DNA of 64,000 nt, taken from contig NZ_JANUSD010000021.1 in assembly GCF_024793945.1 (NCBI RefSeq), positions 1 to 64,000 of the forward strand. The letters are read 5' to 3'. The notes beneath the pieces are model-generated. The model did not search any database. It was not told the origin of the DNA and worked only from the letters and a program-made list of their open reading frames with translations. The position numbers and the translations under genes were made by a program. Each line of letters opens with the position of its first letter. Position 1 is the first letter of the stretch. This document shows positions 1 to 8,577 of the stretch, one piece after another. Source of the DNA: Emticicia fluvialis (GTDB taxonomy: Bacteria; Bacteroidota; Bacteroidia; Cytophagales; Spirosomataceae).

Positions 1-124
1 TATCATTCAAAACGCAACTCTCGCAAACGATTCATAGCAGAATTTATATCTCTAAACCTGAACAGGAAAAGTTACTTAATTTGTTTCATATCAATTTTGG
101 GTGACCCAGCGAGGAAAACAGGAG

Positions 125-173
125 AAAAGGCAGGTACTTCCGGTTTTTTTAAAACGTGAAGCATCTGCCTTTT
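125..173. terminator. Hairpin terminator
   Basis: Arms AAAAGGCAG (125-133) and CTGCCTTTT (165-173) pair, with an extra inner pairing of CTTC and GAAG, and a T run follows on the plus side. It lies 33 bp past the stop of the minus-strand gene at 206 and could end transcription from either side. The loop is long, so this is moderate evidence. Confidence 0.45.
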
Positions 174-205
174 TATGGCGGTTCTGTATAGGTTAATCTG
201 ATATC

Positions 206-1435
206 TTAAGGTAATTCAGGCACATAATCAAGTGGCAGTAGCTCTCCGATTTTTTCATTTCCCCAACGGCCTTCAAAAATAATGGAGAGCGGGTTAATTA
301 AATGGCCGTTTTTTTCAACCAGTGCGGGGGGCTCAAGCATAGATAAAATAGATACCTGAGGTATGTTTTTTTGTCCGGCCGAAAGAAACTGTGGTTCTTC
401 ATACTCTTTGTTATAAACAACATATATATGGTTACTGAAATCTATTTTATATATGTCTTCTGACGGACTTATTACCTCTGATTCTTTCAGTGGTGTTTTT
501 ACCAGATACTGCACATGGCGGGCAAAACTGCTGGTGGGTAGTTTACTAAGCGTATGGTCGGCGCGAAGTTTAACATCGGCAGAGTCTACGATAATTTTTT
601 CTTTTGATGCCTCTGTAACTATATTACCCAGGCTGTCTCTTTTTTCCGGAAACATCGGTACAAGAAATGTCTTCTTCTGCTCTCTAATCAGCTTGTGCAT
701 AGTATAGCCTTCTTCAACCAGTCGTTTATCAACCAGCGCTTTAAAAAAGTGTTGCGTAGAGCCATAATAGGCGCGGTTACGGTTTTCAATCCACTCTTTC
801 TTCTTTTTATTGCTTTTGGTTTGCATTTCTTCAAAGAAAGGGTATCCATAAAATGAAACATACTGTTGCCTGAAATGATAGCTGAAGTCTTCCAGCTGGT
901 ATTTAATTACATACCCTAGTTCTTTGTTTTCTATAATCAGGGGTTCATCTGCTTTAATAATCAATTCAGAATCGTCATTGCTTAACCTGAACGACAACGC
1001 CTTTGGGTTTTTAAGTTTGCAGGCAGCCGAGAAAAGGGTTTTGCCCATAAAACCATCCTGAAACAAATGTATATACTTCTTGTAGCCGTCTTTAACTGTT
1101 TTTATGGTTACACCCTGTAACTCAATGGCATCTGGTTGTAACAGTAACAGCAAGGGTCTTTTCAGCGTATCGGCTTTAATTTGTAATGAAAATGTTCTAT
1201 AACCTACAAAACTGATTACGAGGTCAATAGTACCACCCGGCACATTGTATAACTTAAACCGGCCTTTGTCGTCTGTTTGCTGGCCTTTGGTAGTATTGCT
1301 GATAAACACATTGGCAAAGGGCAATGGCTTTTTGTCTGAGGCATCAATAACCCGCCCTTCAATATTGAGCTGCCCCAGGCTTAGCACAGGGGCGCTCATT
1401 ATCAAAAAGAAAAAGGCCGCAATCCGGTTCTTCAT
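206..1435 (-). CDS. Secreted carboxypeptidase-regulatory-like domain protein
   Basis: The 409-residue protein starts with a signal peptide of about 21 residues (Lys-Arg, then a hydrophobic stretch ending near LSLGQ). Residues 23-100 form a carboxypeptidase D regulatory-like fold, recognisable from the NIEGRVID start, the PLPFANVFI strand and the turn GTIDLVISFVGYRT. This beta-sandwich is very common in Bacteroidota exported and TonB-linked proteins. The remaining 300 residues have no motif I recognise, and there is no TonB plug or barrel, so it is not a SusC receptor. It is probably periplasmic or surface located, with an unknown ligand. A TAnnTTTG box (TACCTTTG on the minus strand, 1471-1478) lies 36 bp upstream and is a likely -7 element. 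Confidence 0.8.
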   Translation of the reverse strand: MKNRIAAFFFLIMSAPVLSLGQLNIEGRVIDASDKKPLPFANVFISNTTKGQQTDDKGRFKLYNVPGGTIDLVISFVGYRTFSLQIKADTLKRPLLLLLQPDAIELQGVTIKTVKDGYKKYIHLFQDGFMGKTLFSAACKLKNPKALSFRLSNDDSELIIKADEPLIIENKELGYVIKYQLEDFSYHFRQQYVSFYGYPFFEEMQTKSNKKKKEWIENRNRAYYGSTQHFFKALVDKRLVEEGYTMHKLIREQKKTFLVPMFPEKRDSLGNIVTEASKEKIIVDSADVKLRADHTLSKLPTSSFARHVQYLVKTPLKESEVISPSEDIYKIDFSNHIYVVYNKEYEEPQFLSAGQKNIPQVSILSMLEPPALVEKNGHLINPLSIIFEGRWGNEKIGELLPLDYVPELP

Positions 1436-1563
1436 TTGTACTTCGGTAAGATTAATTTGTAATAATACTACAAAGGTAGAAACTAATTTCTTAGTTTCAG
1501 GTTAATTAAGGTTAAAATAGATTCAGGTAGGTTTATGCTAGGGCTTTATGGTTATACGTAAGA

Positions 1564-1594
1564 TTTGAAATTTACCTGAGTTTTCTTAATATTG
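1564..1594 (+). promoter_or_regulatory. Bacteroidota-type promoter for the CDGSH gene
   Basis: TTTG at 1564-1567, a 19-base spacer, then TAATATTG at 1587-1594, one mismatch from TAnnTTTG. The ATG at 1614 follows 19 bases later, so the leader would be very short. Confidence 0.5.
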
Positions 1595-1613
1595 AATTAA
1601 AATTAATGAACTC

Positions 1614-2048
1614 ATGGAAGAACAAAAGAAAATAACCAAGCACTATACCAATGAAGAATTAACGGTTGTCTGGCAACCGCACATGTGTATTCATTCAGCG
1701 ATATGTTTTAAAGGCTTGCCGCATGTGTTCGACCCCCGCAAGCGTCCATGGGTTACACCTGAGAAAGAAACCAGCCAGATAATTATGGAGCAGATAGACA
1801 AATGCCCCTCGGGCGCTTTGTCTTATTTTATAAACGAGGTAGGAGAGAAAGAAAAACAGATTGACAGCGAAACCATTATTGAAACCACCAAAGATGGCCC
1901 CCTGCTGGTATATGGTAATATATTGATTAAAGATACGGAAGGAAACCTGACCAAAAAGCATAAAGTAACGGCGTTGTGCCGCTGCGGGGCTTCGGAAAAC
2001 AAACCTTTTTGCGATGGCACCCATACCAAGATAGGTTTTACAGCATAA
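1614..2048 (+). CDS. Fer4_19 plus CDGSH iron-sulfur domain protein
   Basis: This 144-residue protein carries two iron-sulfur modules. The N-terminal part (about 10-75) has the divergent mono-cluster ferredoxin pattern with Cys25, Cys31 and Cys64 (in KCPSGAL), as in YjdI-type proteins. The C-terminal part ends in the CDGSH signature CRCGASENKPFCDGTH, giving Cys122, Cys124, Cys133 and His137 as ligands of a 2Fe-2S cluster. The fusion is a known bacterial arrangement. A role in electron transfer or iron-sulfur handling is expected, but the substrate is unknown. It stands alone, with its own promoter and a strong terminator just after the stop. Confidence 0.88.
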   Translation: MEEQKKITKHYTNEELTVVWQPHMCIHSAICFKGLPHVFDPRKRPWVTPEKETSQIIMEQIDKCPSGALSYFINEVGEKEKQIDSETIIETTKDGPLLVYGNILIKDTEGNLTKKHKVTALCRCGASENKPFCDGTHTKIGFTA

Positions 2049-2065
2049 GCCTTTTAGGCATTTAT

Positions 2066-2110
2066 AAAAACCAAAAGCCACTTGCATTAAACAGGTGGCT
2101 TTTGGTTTTT
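2066..2110. terminator. Bidirectional terminator
   Basis: Perfect 16-bp arms at 2066-2081 and 2095-2110 with a 13-base loop. The arms begin and end in A5 and T5 runs, so the hairpin works for both convergent neighbours, the CDGSH gene and tatC. Confidence 0.9.
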
Positions 2111-2124
2111 ACAGCAGATATTTA

Positions 2125-3015
2125 TCATTTATCGCTTTCTTTTTCAAGATCGGCTAAACGTCTTTTTTCTTCTCTGGCTGATATAATAATACTTACTTCA
2201 TACAATATATATAAAGGAAATGCTACCAGTAACTGGCTGGTCATATCAGGCGATGGAGTGATAACCGCTGCCACAATCAGGATAACTACCACTGCATGGC
2301 GGCGATACGTTCTCATAAACTGAGGCCCTATGATACCAATCTTGGTCAAAACAAAAATGGCAATTGGTAGCTGGAAAGCCACACCGCAGGCCAGGGTAAG
2401 CGTAGCCAGCAATGAAATGTAAGAACTGATATCAAACTGGTTCTCAATGCTTTTGCTTATCTGAAAATTAACCAGAAAGTTAATAGCCAAAGGAGAAACA
2501 ATAAAATACCCGAACATTACACCCGAAAAGAAAAGGAAGGTTACATAGAAAACCGCACCTCTGGCCGATTTCCGCTCGGTCATTTTCAGGCCGGGCTTAA
2601 TGAAACGCCAGATTTCCCAGAAAACATAAGGAAACGCAAACACCAGACCTATAATAGCAGCCGAGGTAAAAGCCATAATAAACTGGCCGGATACCTCGCG
2701 GCTCATTAAACTAAACTGGAGTTTTTCTACACACAGGCCCGGGGCTCCTACAGCCTGCCCTAATTTACACATCATCCGGTAGGTCCAGAAATCAACTTTA
2801 GAAGGGCCCAGAATAACGGTATCGTAGATTTCCTCAATATAGACAAAAGCGAAAACCATAAAGAAAACAATAGCTGCAGCAGCGCGAATCAGGTGCCAGC
2901 GAAGTTCTTCGAGGTGGTCAAGAAACGACATCTCTTTCCCTTCTTCTTTCCCTTCGCTTTCGCTATCATTATCGTAATCGTAATAAGGGGTTTGATCTAA
3001 CGGCATCTTATTCAA
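2125..3015 (-). CDS. tatC: Sec-independent (Tat) translocase subunit TatC
   Basis: TatC is the membrane receptor of the twin-arginine pathway, which exports folded proteins. The 296-residue protein has the family hallmark SFLDHLEELRWHLIRA just before the first membrane segment, and about six hydrophobic helices follow. The acidic tail before this motif (residues 1-28) and the charged C-terminus (AREEKRRLADLEKE) are usual for Bacteroidota. It lies 31 bp after the OmpH-like gene on the same strand and is probably co-transcribed with it. No tatA/B gene is in the window. A candidate Tat substrate with an RRDFFK motif is encoded at 30886-31923. Confidence 0.95.
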   Translation of the reverse strand: MNKMPLDQTPYYDYDNDSESEGKEEGKEMSFLDHLEELRWHLIRAAAAIVFFMVFAFVYIEEIYDTVILGPSKVDFWTYRMMCKLGQAVGAPGLCVEKLQFSLMSREVSGQFIMAFTSAAIIGLVFAFPYVFWEIWRFIKPGLKMTERKSARGAVFYVTFLFFSGVMFGYFIVSPLAINFLVNFQISKSIENQFDISSYISLLATLTLACGVAFQLPIAIFVLTKIGIIGPQFMRTYRRHAVVVILIVAAVITPSPDMTSQLLVAFPLYILYEVSIIISAREEKRRLADLEKESDK

Positions 3016-3046
3016 TAATTTTCTTTAGTGTACTTTTAGCGAGCTA

Positions 3047-3658
3047 TTATTTTTTGGCGGTTGTGTCTTTTTCAACACTTATTTTGCCACTTTTTTTATC
3101 GTCAGCATATTTTTTATTCAGGCCTTCCAAAACTAGTTTGGTTATGTCAAGGTCTTCTTTGGCGTAAAGTACTCCGCCACCTTTAGAATAACCAATTACC
3201 ATATCATATTTATCGCCGGCGTTAAATTCTTTCAGATATTCATGAATTTTGTTCAATATATCTTCGGTCTTTTTCCCTTCTTCCTGCGCCAGTTGTTGTG
3301 CATTTTTGTCGCGGTAGGCCATCAGGTTTTGTTCTTCCTGTTGCAATTGCATTTGTGTTGTTTGCGCCTGCTCTTGTGTCATGTGGCCTTGTTGGGCTCT
3401 TTGCTGGAAAAACTGAACTTTGTTCTGGAACGACCGGGCCTTATTAGCTAAATCGTTTTCTAACTGGAATCTTTTATTTTCAGAAGCCTTCAAAATGTCT
3501 TTGTAATAATCATATTTGGTTAGCAGGGTGTCTGTATTTACATAAACAATACGGCCAGATGGCTGCTTGCCGCCAGATGTTGTTGAAGTAGAAGCAGACT
3601 TGTCGCATCCCCAGGCAATAACAGAAACTAAAAGAACGAAAACTGAAAGTTTTTTCAT
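3047..3658 (-). CDS. OmpH/Skp-family periplasmic chaperone, probable lipoprotein
   Basis: Skp-like proteins hold unfolded outer-membrane proteins in the periplasm. I place the start at the ATG at 3658, because it gives a clean signal peptide (MKKLSVFVLLVSVIAWGC); an ATG 13 codons upstream adds residues with no signal character. The cysteine after the hydrophobic stretch suggests a lipoprotein, although AWG-C is an unusual lipobox. Residues about 45-175 match the OmpH pattern: a beta start (GRIVYVNTDTLL), then a long Gln/Glu-rich coiled coil (FQNKVQFFQQRAQQ), then the closing strand YDMVIGYS. It is the upstream partner of tatC. Confidence 0.85.
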   Translation of the reverse strand: MKKLSVFVLLVSVIAWGCDKSASTSTTSGGKQPSGRIVYVNTDTLLTKYDYYKDILKASENKRFQLENDLANKARSFQNKVQFFQQRAQQGHMTQEQAQTTQMQLQQEEQNLMAYRDKNAQQLAQEEGKKTEDILNKIHEYLKEFNAGDKYDMVIGYSKGGGVLYAKEDLDITKLVLEGLNKKYADDKKSGKISVEKDTTAKK

Positions 3659-3783
3659 GAGAAAATTAATTTGATGCACCACCGCTTGAGGCGCCATTAA
3701 AAAAGGTATTTAGATAAATTTTATGCAAATAAAGGTTGCAAAGATAGAAAAACCAAACTATTTAAGACTGACTATAAAGGCTT

Positions 3784-4140
3784 TTATTTGATTAGCTGCC
3801 TGAGCTGATAACCCGCCAGAGCCGAGAAGCCGCCAACAAGACCGCCGATAAGGGCCATAATCAGAAAAAACGATACTGAAAACGGTATACTGTTAAGGAA
3901 TTTGAGGTTGTCGGCAAATAGATTGCCTATTCTGTTGAGCATAAGGCCGTCATGTGTTATGTTCAGATAGGCTGCATAAGCTATCCATAATGTGGCAATG
4001 GCGCCTGCTCCGGCCAGCCATGCTCCTTTACCTGATTTCGAGGTAAACATGCCTACCAAAAAGGCGATAGGGGCAATGACCCACCAAGGAAGAAAAAACT
4101 GTGCAATGGCACTTATAACGAGAATTCTGATATATGTCAT
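3784..4140 (-). CDS. Small hydrophobic membrane protein, unknown function
   Basis: The 118-residue protein is almost wholly hydrophobic, with about four membrane helices (roughly 5-30, 40-62, 80-100 and 95-115) separated by short loops such as TSKSGKG and NITHDG. I recognise no family. It sits 51 bp downstream of the penicillin acylase gene and upstream of the OmpH-like gene on the same strand, so it is probably part of that transcription unit. The clean stop-to-start spacing and the regular helix pattern support a real gene. Confidence 0.7.
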   Translation of the reverse strand: MTYIRILVISAIAQFFLPWWVIAPIAFLVGMFTSKSGKGAWLAGAGAIATLWIAYAAYLNITHDGLMLNRIGNLFADNLKFLNSIPFSVSFFLIMALIGGLVGGFSALAGYQLRQLIK

Positions 4141-4191
4141 GAGATAACTTCGTTTTATAATTAAATGATAAGCTAATAGCGACTCTTACTA

Positions 4192-6648
4192 TTACTTAGC
4201 TGTTATTTTAGTGCTTGATACAATTCTACTGCTCTTTTCAGTTTTGTTTTTCATAAATAGCAGTTCGTTCAACTCGCCTTTAGCCCATTTGTCAATCATA
4301 TTGTCGTAGTAAGGGCTACCGGGGTCACCAGATTGGCCACCGGGGTATAGCCCATACGCTTTAGGCCATTCTTTATCTAGTTGCACCACCATTCTCCACG
4401 ACGGCCCGTGGGTTTCTGAAGTAGCATTTACAATACCTGGGCCTCCGCCATTTGGTATGTCTTGTCTGCCAAAGCCGGCTATTCTGCCCAGATGGTTAAT
4501 GTCAGTACTTTTTACTTTGGTCCATGCCCAGGTTTTGGTATCAAACGGACCCAGTTTAGCAGTTAAAGAGTCAATTGTTGCTTTAAAGCTACCTCTTACA
4601 ATATCCTGCATGGTTTCTACTTTACCGGTAGTAGTTACGTTATCAAACCATTTGGCATTGGGCTGGTTCTTTATCATGTCCCAGGTGCGGTCTCTGGTTG
4701 GTTGAGTCATAATTACATCTGTATTTTTGGTCGGAAACTCATCTTCCCATACCCATGCTCTCAGTTCTTTTACCCATCTTTCAAAAATGGTCGGGCCAAT
4801 TTCGTTAGCATCGTTTCTCATGTTCCATCTGGCAAGGGTTTCATAAGCTACATTGTTTTTATTGGCGGGGTCTTCAGACAGTATTTTTAGTATATCTGGT
4901 AATACCCGGCGTGCTTCCACATTGAAATTGTCGTTCTGTACCGAACGCAGACTGTCTACTGTTGCCTGTTGCATAGCAGTAAGGCGTTCATTAATGCGCA
5001 GGCCTCTTTCTGCCGGAGCGAATTTCCAGCCTAAATAATATGGATAGGTAGGGTCTGTAGAAAACTGATTAGCCGAACTCACAAAACCACGGGGCGGATT
5101 TTTAACTGTTGGGTTCTGGTCTGCCGGTATCCATCCCTGCCAGTCATGCGCCGGGTTTGAGCCGTCTAGTATAAACTTGCCCTGTTCTTTCCATTTTAAA
5201 GGAAGTTTTCCATTGGGGGTTATGGCAATATCATTGTGGTTGTCGGCAAAAACAAAGTTTTGTGCAGGCGCTTTATAGTAGGTTAGCGCTTTACGGTAGT
5301 CGTCGTAGTTTTTGGCTTTATTCAGGTAATAGAACCCGAGCAGGTCGGTATTGTCTTCAATATGGCCAACCCATTTCATGGCGTGGCCTATGGGTACGTT
5401 TTTACTGAAACTGTTGTCTTCGGCATGGTTGTAGAGTATCGGGCCGTGATGCGTATAAACAAGGGTATCTTTTAAAGGCTCAGCCTTGCCTTTTATTTTA
5501 AACTCTTCAATAACGGTGGTTGTAGGTTTCCAGGCACCGTTATACCAGTATTCTTTCATGGTTTTATCCCTGAATTTTATCTGGTAAAAATCCATAACAT
5601 CAGAGCCCACATTGGTTACACCCCAGGCTATGTCTTTATTGAACCCGATAGTAACGCCGGGTGCGCCAGGCAAACAGGCACCGTAGACATTCATGGTGGG
5701 GGTTGAGAGTTGTATCTGGTACCAAATAGAAGGCAAGGTTAATTGCAAATGCGGATCGTTGGCCAAAATAGGTAGCCCACTGGCTGATTTACTGCCACCA
5801 ACTGCCCAGTTGTTGCTACCTATTTCTGGTGCTGGTGAGGCAATGTTATAGGCTACCTTGCCTTCTTCTTCTGGTTTGGCAGCAATATCGGCAGGTACAG
5901 GCGGTACCGGTACGGGTGTAAACTCCCACTTGGTGCCTACCGGTATAATGGGCGATTCTATTACGGGGTAATTGGGAAACAGCTCTTTCACGACATCGGC
6001 ACCATATTTGGCCAGCACATGGCTCATCCTGAAATCATCGCTTCCGCCGTTCAGAACATTGCGCATGTTCATCAGCATCAGAACTGTTTTGTACGGAGCC
6101 CATTCTTCCGGCTTATACCCGATAATTTTGTATTCTACAGGCAAATCTTTGTAAGATAATTGCCTGATATATGCGTTTACCCCGGCGGCGTATGCTTCCA
6201 GAATTGTAAGTGCGGTATCGCCTTTTTTGTAGCTTGCGGTAATTTTCTTTGCGGTTTCTGCCATACCCAGGCGCCTGTTGTAGCGGTCAAGTTGTAAGGC
6301 TCTGTCACCAACTACTTCGGTCAGTCTACCGGCAGCAGCCAACGTATAAAACTCCATTTGCCAGAGGCGGTCTTGTGCAACCATATAGCCTTGCGCAAAG
6401 TAGAGGTCATCTTCGTTCTGTGCAAAAATGTGAGGCACGTGGTTGTCGTCGAAAACAACGGTTACTTCGTCTTTTATACCTTCCAGTTTTAATTCGTCAG
6501 CCGAAAGTTTTGTGCCGCCATTTTGCCAGAATCCCTCAAAGGGGTTGAATAGTTTCCCCAGTGCCGGTAAAGCGCCTAAAGGATTGTTAAAGACGTAAGT
6601 CAAGCCAGCAGCCAGCAAAAGACTTACAATAAACCTGATGAATATCAT
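4192..6648 (-). CDS. Penicillin acylase family N-terminal-nucleophile hydrolase
   Basis: The 818-residue precursor matches the S45 penicillin acylase family, which hydrolyses amides such as acyl-homoserine lactones or beta-lactam side chains after self-cleavage. An N-terminal signal/anchor covers residues about 3-22. The alpha chain includes the typical DDNHVPHIFAQNEDDLYFAQGY region (residues 67-88). The predicted cleavage site is at Gly277-Ser278 (IG-SNNWAVGG), where Ser278 would become the nucleophile. The beta chain continues with LANDPHL and ends near 818, a normal family length. The substrate cannot be told from sequence. It leads a minus-strand run toward tatC. A small inverted repeat (AAGCCTT/AAGGCTT) lies in its leader near 6720-6755. 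Confidence 0.92.
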   Translation of the reverse strand: MIFIRFIVSLLLAAGLTYVFNNPLGALPALGKLFNPFEGFWQNGGTKLSADELKLEGIKDEVTVVFDDNHVPHIFAQNEDDLYFAQGYMVAQDRLWQMEFYTLAAAGRLTEVVGDRALQLDRYNRRLGMAETAKKITASYKKGDTALTILEAYAAGVNAYIRQLSYKDLPVEYKIIGYKPEEWAPYKTVLMLMNMRNVLNGGSDDFRMSHVLAKYGADVVKELFPNYPVIESPIIPVGTKWEFTPVPVPPVPADIAAKPEEEGKVAYNIASPAPEIGSNNWAVGGSKSASGLPILANDPHLQLTLPSIWYQIQLSTPTMNVYGACLPGAPGVTIGFNKDIAWGVTNVGSDVMDFYQIKFRDKTMKEYWYNGAWKPTTTVIEEFKIKGKAEPLKDTLVYTHHGPILYNHAEDNSFSKNVPIGHAMKWVGHIEDNTDLLGFYYLNKAKNYDDYRKALTYYKAPAQNFVFADNHNDIAITPNGKLPLKWKEQGKFILDGSNPAHDWQGWIPADQNPTVKNPPRGFVSSANQFSTDPTYPYYLGWKFAPAERGLRINERLTAMQQATVDSLRSVQNDNFNVEARRVLPDILKILSEDPANKNNVAYETLARWNMRNDANEIGPTIFERWVKELRAWVWEDEFPTKNTDVIMTQPTRDRTWDMIKNQPNAKWFDNVTTTGKVETMQDIVRGSFKATIDSLTAKLGPFDTKTWAWTKVKSTDINHLGRIAGFGRQDIPNGGGPGIVNATSETHGPSWRMVVQLDKEWPKAYGLYPGGQSGDPGSPYYDNMIDKWAKGELNELLFMKNKTEKSSRIVSSTKITAK

Positions 6649-6857
6649 AGATGAATTAGTAATTGTATCGGTAGGAATATGGTTAATGGTTTGTTTAAGA
6701 TGGTTAGCTCATTTGAAAGCCTTTAGAAACTTATCTTTTTAAGGCTTATGAGCTGGTTTTTTACGTTGCGAATGTAAAAAAAAGAATTGATGATTTTATT
6801 ATTTGTTTAATTTTTAGGATTTTTTTAATAATGCCCTAACCTGCTGGTGCAAACAAA

Positions 6858-6893
6858 ACAGGCTCAACCGATTATTATACCGATTGAGCCTGT
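6858..6893 (-). terminator. Terminator after the xylulokinase-like gene
   Basis: Arms at 6858-6870 and 6881-6893 pair over 13 positions with one mismatch and a 10-base loop. On the minus strand a TTTTG run follows. It is 21 bp beyond the kinase stop. Confidence 0.75.
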
Positions 6894-6913
6894 AAAAAGG
6901 GCTATAGTACCTA

Positions 6914-8404
6914 TTAGTTTTGCATTAGTTTCTCAAGAATCGTTTTCCAACCCTGATAGACATTCTGATAAGCGGCAACATCTTGCGCTGTTGGCTCAAT
7001 TACTTTCAGTTTTATCAGTTTACTCATGGCCTCTTTTGGGGTGCTGTAATACTGCACGCCATAACCGGCACCCAGTGCCGCGCCTTTGGCGCCATCGGTA
7101 TCATACAGTTCTATTGGTGTATTGGTTACATTTACCAATGCATTGCTGAAAACATCACTCAAAAACATATTGGCCTTGCCTGCTCTGATAACCTTTGGCT
7201 CTACACCATTGGCCTGCATAATACCAAAGCCATAGTTCAATGAAAAGGCGATTCCTTCTTGCGATGCACGGAAAATATGCGCCTGCGAATGTGTGTTAAA
7301 ATCAAGATTATGGAATGAGGCACCCAGTATACGGTTGTTCAGCATGCGTTCGGCGCCGTTGCCGAATGGCATTACCAGAAGCCCGTTACTGCCAATTGCT
7401 ACCTGTGCCGCCTGGTTGTTCATTTCGGGGTAGCTCAGGTTTTTGCCAAAATTGTCTTTTACCCAGCGGTTTAAAATACCTGTACCATTTATACAAAGCA
7501 GAATACCCACTCTGTTTTCGCCGCCTATCTGGTGGTTTACGTGGGCAAACGAATTGATTCTCGACTGGCTGTCGAATGAAATCTGGTCGCTTACGGCATA
7601 CACCACCCCTGAGGTGCCAGCGGTTGCTGCAATTTCGCCCGGATTCAAAACATCCAGTGAAAGCGCGTTATTCGGTTGGTCGCCTGCTTTGTAGGTTACC
7701 GGTACTTCGGCTTTAATGCCTAATAAATCGGCTATGTTGTTGGTTACTTTGCCATGCTCGCTGAAAACCGGTTTAATATCCGGTATAATGCTTTCATCAA
7801 AGCCATAGTAATTCAGTAAATCTTTTGAAACTGCATTGGTACGGAAATCCCAGAAGATACCTTCCGACAAGCCTGAGTTAGAAGATGTAATTTCATCAGT
7901 CAGTTTCATGGCTATGTAATCGCCCGGCAGCATAATTTTATCGCATTGCTCAAAAATGTGCGGTTCATTGGCTTTTACCCATGCCAATTTTGATGCCGTA
8001 AAATTGCCCGGAGAATTCAGCAGTTGGTTCAGGCACTTTTCTTCACCTATGTCACTAAATGCCTTTTCTCCAATCTGAACGGCACGGCTGTCGCACCAGA
8101 TGATAGACGGTCTTAAAACATTTTTATTTTTATCAACCATTACCAGCCCGTGCATCTGGTAAGCAATTCCTATGGCGCCGATGTCCTGCGGATTAAAACT
8201 ACCTGACGCACTTACTCTTTTTATGGCCTCAACGGTGTTGTTCCACCACATTTCAGGGTCTTGCTCGGCCCATCCGGCTTGGGGCGACGAAATTGGCGCC
8301 TCAATATCAGGGTACTGAGCAGATGCAATTACTTGTTGGGTGTCGGCGTCTACGACTGATGCCTTAATGGAAGAAGTACCGATGTCAATTCCGAGGAGTA
8401 GCAT
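6914..8404 (-). CDS. xylB: FGGY-family carbohydrate kinase, xylulokinase-like
   Basis: Xylulokinase phosphorylates D-xylulose with ATP for entry into the pentose phosphate pathway. The 496-residue length fits the family. The N-terminal phosphate loop is GIDIGTSSIKASVVD (residues 5-19), the sugar-side signature is GIAYQMHGLVMVD, and the catalytic region is YKAGDQPNNAL followed by AATAGTSGVVY. The C-terminal ATPase half ends in GAALGAGYG. No xylose isomerase, transporter or regulator is nearby, so the exact sugar is inferred from similarity to XylB and another pentulose kinase remains possible. It is monocistronic with its own terminator. Confidence 0.82.
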   Translation of the reverse strand: MLLLGIDIGTSSIKASVVDADTQQVIASAQYPDIEAPISSPQAGWAEQDPEMWWNNTVEAIKRVSASGSFNPQDIGAIGIAYQMHGLVMVDKNKNVLRPSIIWCDSRAVQIGEKAFSDIGEEKCLNQLLNSPGNFTASKLAWVKANEPHIFEQCDKIMLPGDYIAMKLTDEITSSNSGLSEGIFWDFRTNAVSKDLLNYYGFDESIIPDIKPVFSEHGKVTNNIADLLGIKAEVPVTYKAGDQPNNALSLDVLNPGEIAATAGTSGVVYAVSDQISFDSQSRINSFAHVNHQIGGENRVGILLCINGTGILNRWVKDNFGKNLSYPEMNNQAAQVAIGSNGLLVMPFGNGAERMLNNRILGASFHNLDFNTHSQAHIFRASQEGIAFSLNYGFGIMQANGVEPKVIRAGKANMFLSDVFSNALVNVTNTPIELYDTDGAKGAALGAGYGVQYYSTPKEAMSKLIKLKVIEPTAQDVAAYQNVYQGWKTILEKLMQN

Positions 8405-8577
8405 GTTAAATTTTAGATTGAATTTTAATTGTCAAAGTTACACTTTTAATGGTCTAAAACAAAAGGCATAATAACGATAAAGTTTTATAGAATGGCTATG
8501 CGCCAATACCAATATAGTGGCAGAAATGCTTATTTCGGTATTTTAAACTACCTTTGCCTCCTAAATACTAATGAATT

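Noticed and set aside
1..104. Open frame of about 33 codons at the left edge, ending at TGA 102
   Set aside because: It could be the tail of a gene cut by the edge, but a second frame is open too and neither shows a motif, so I do not call it.
1695..2087. Minus-strand frame of 130 codons over the CDGSH gene
   Set aside because: Antisense to a gene with clear iron-sulfur motifs, and without domains.
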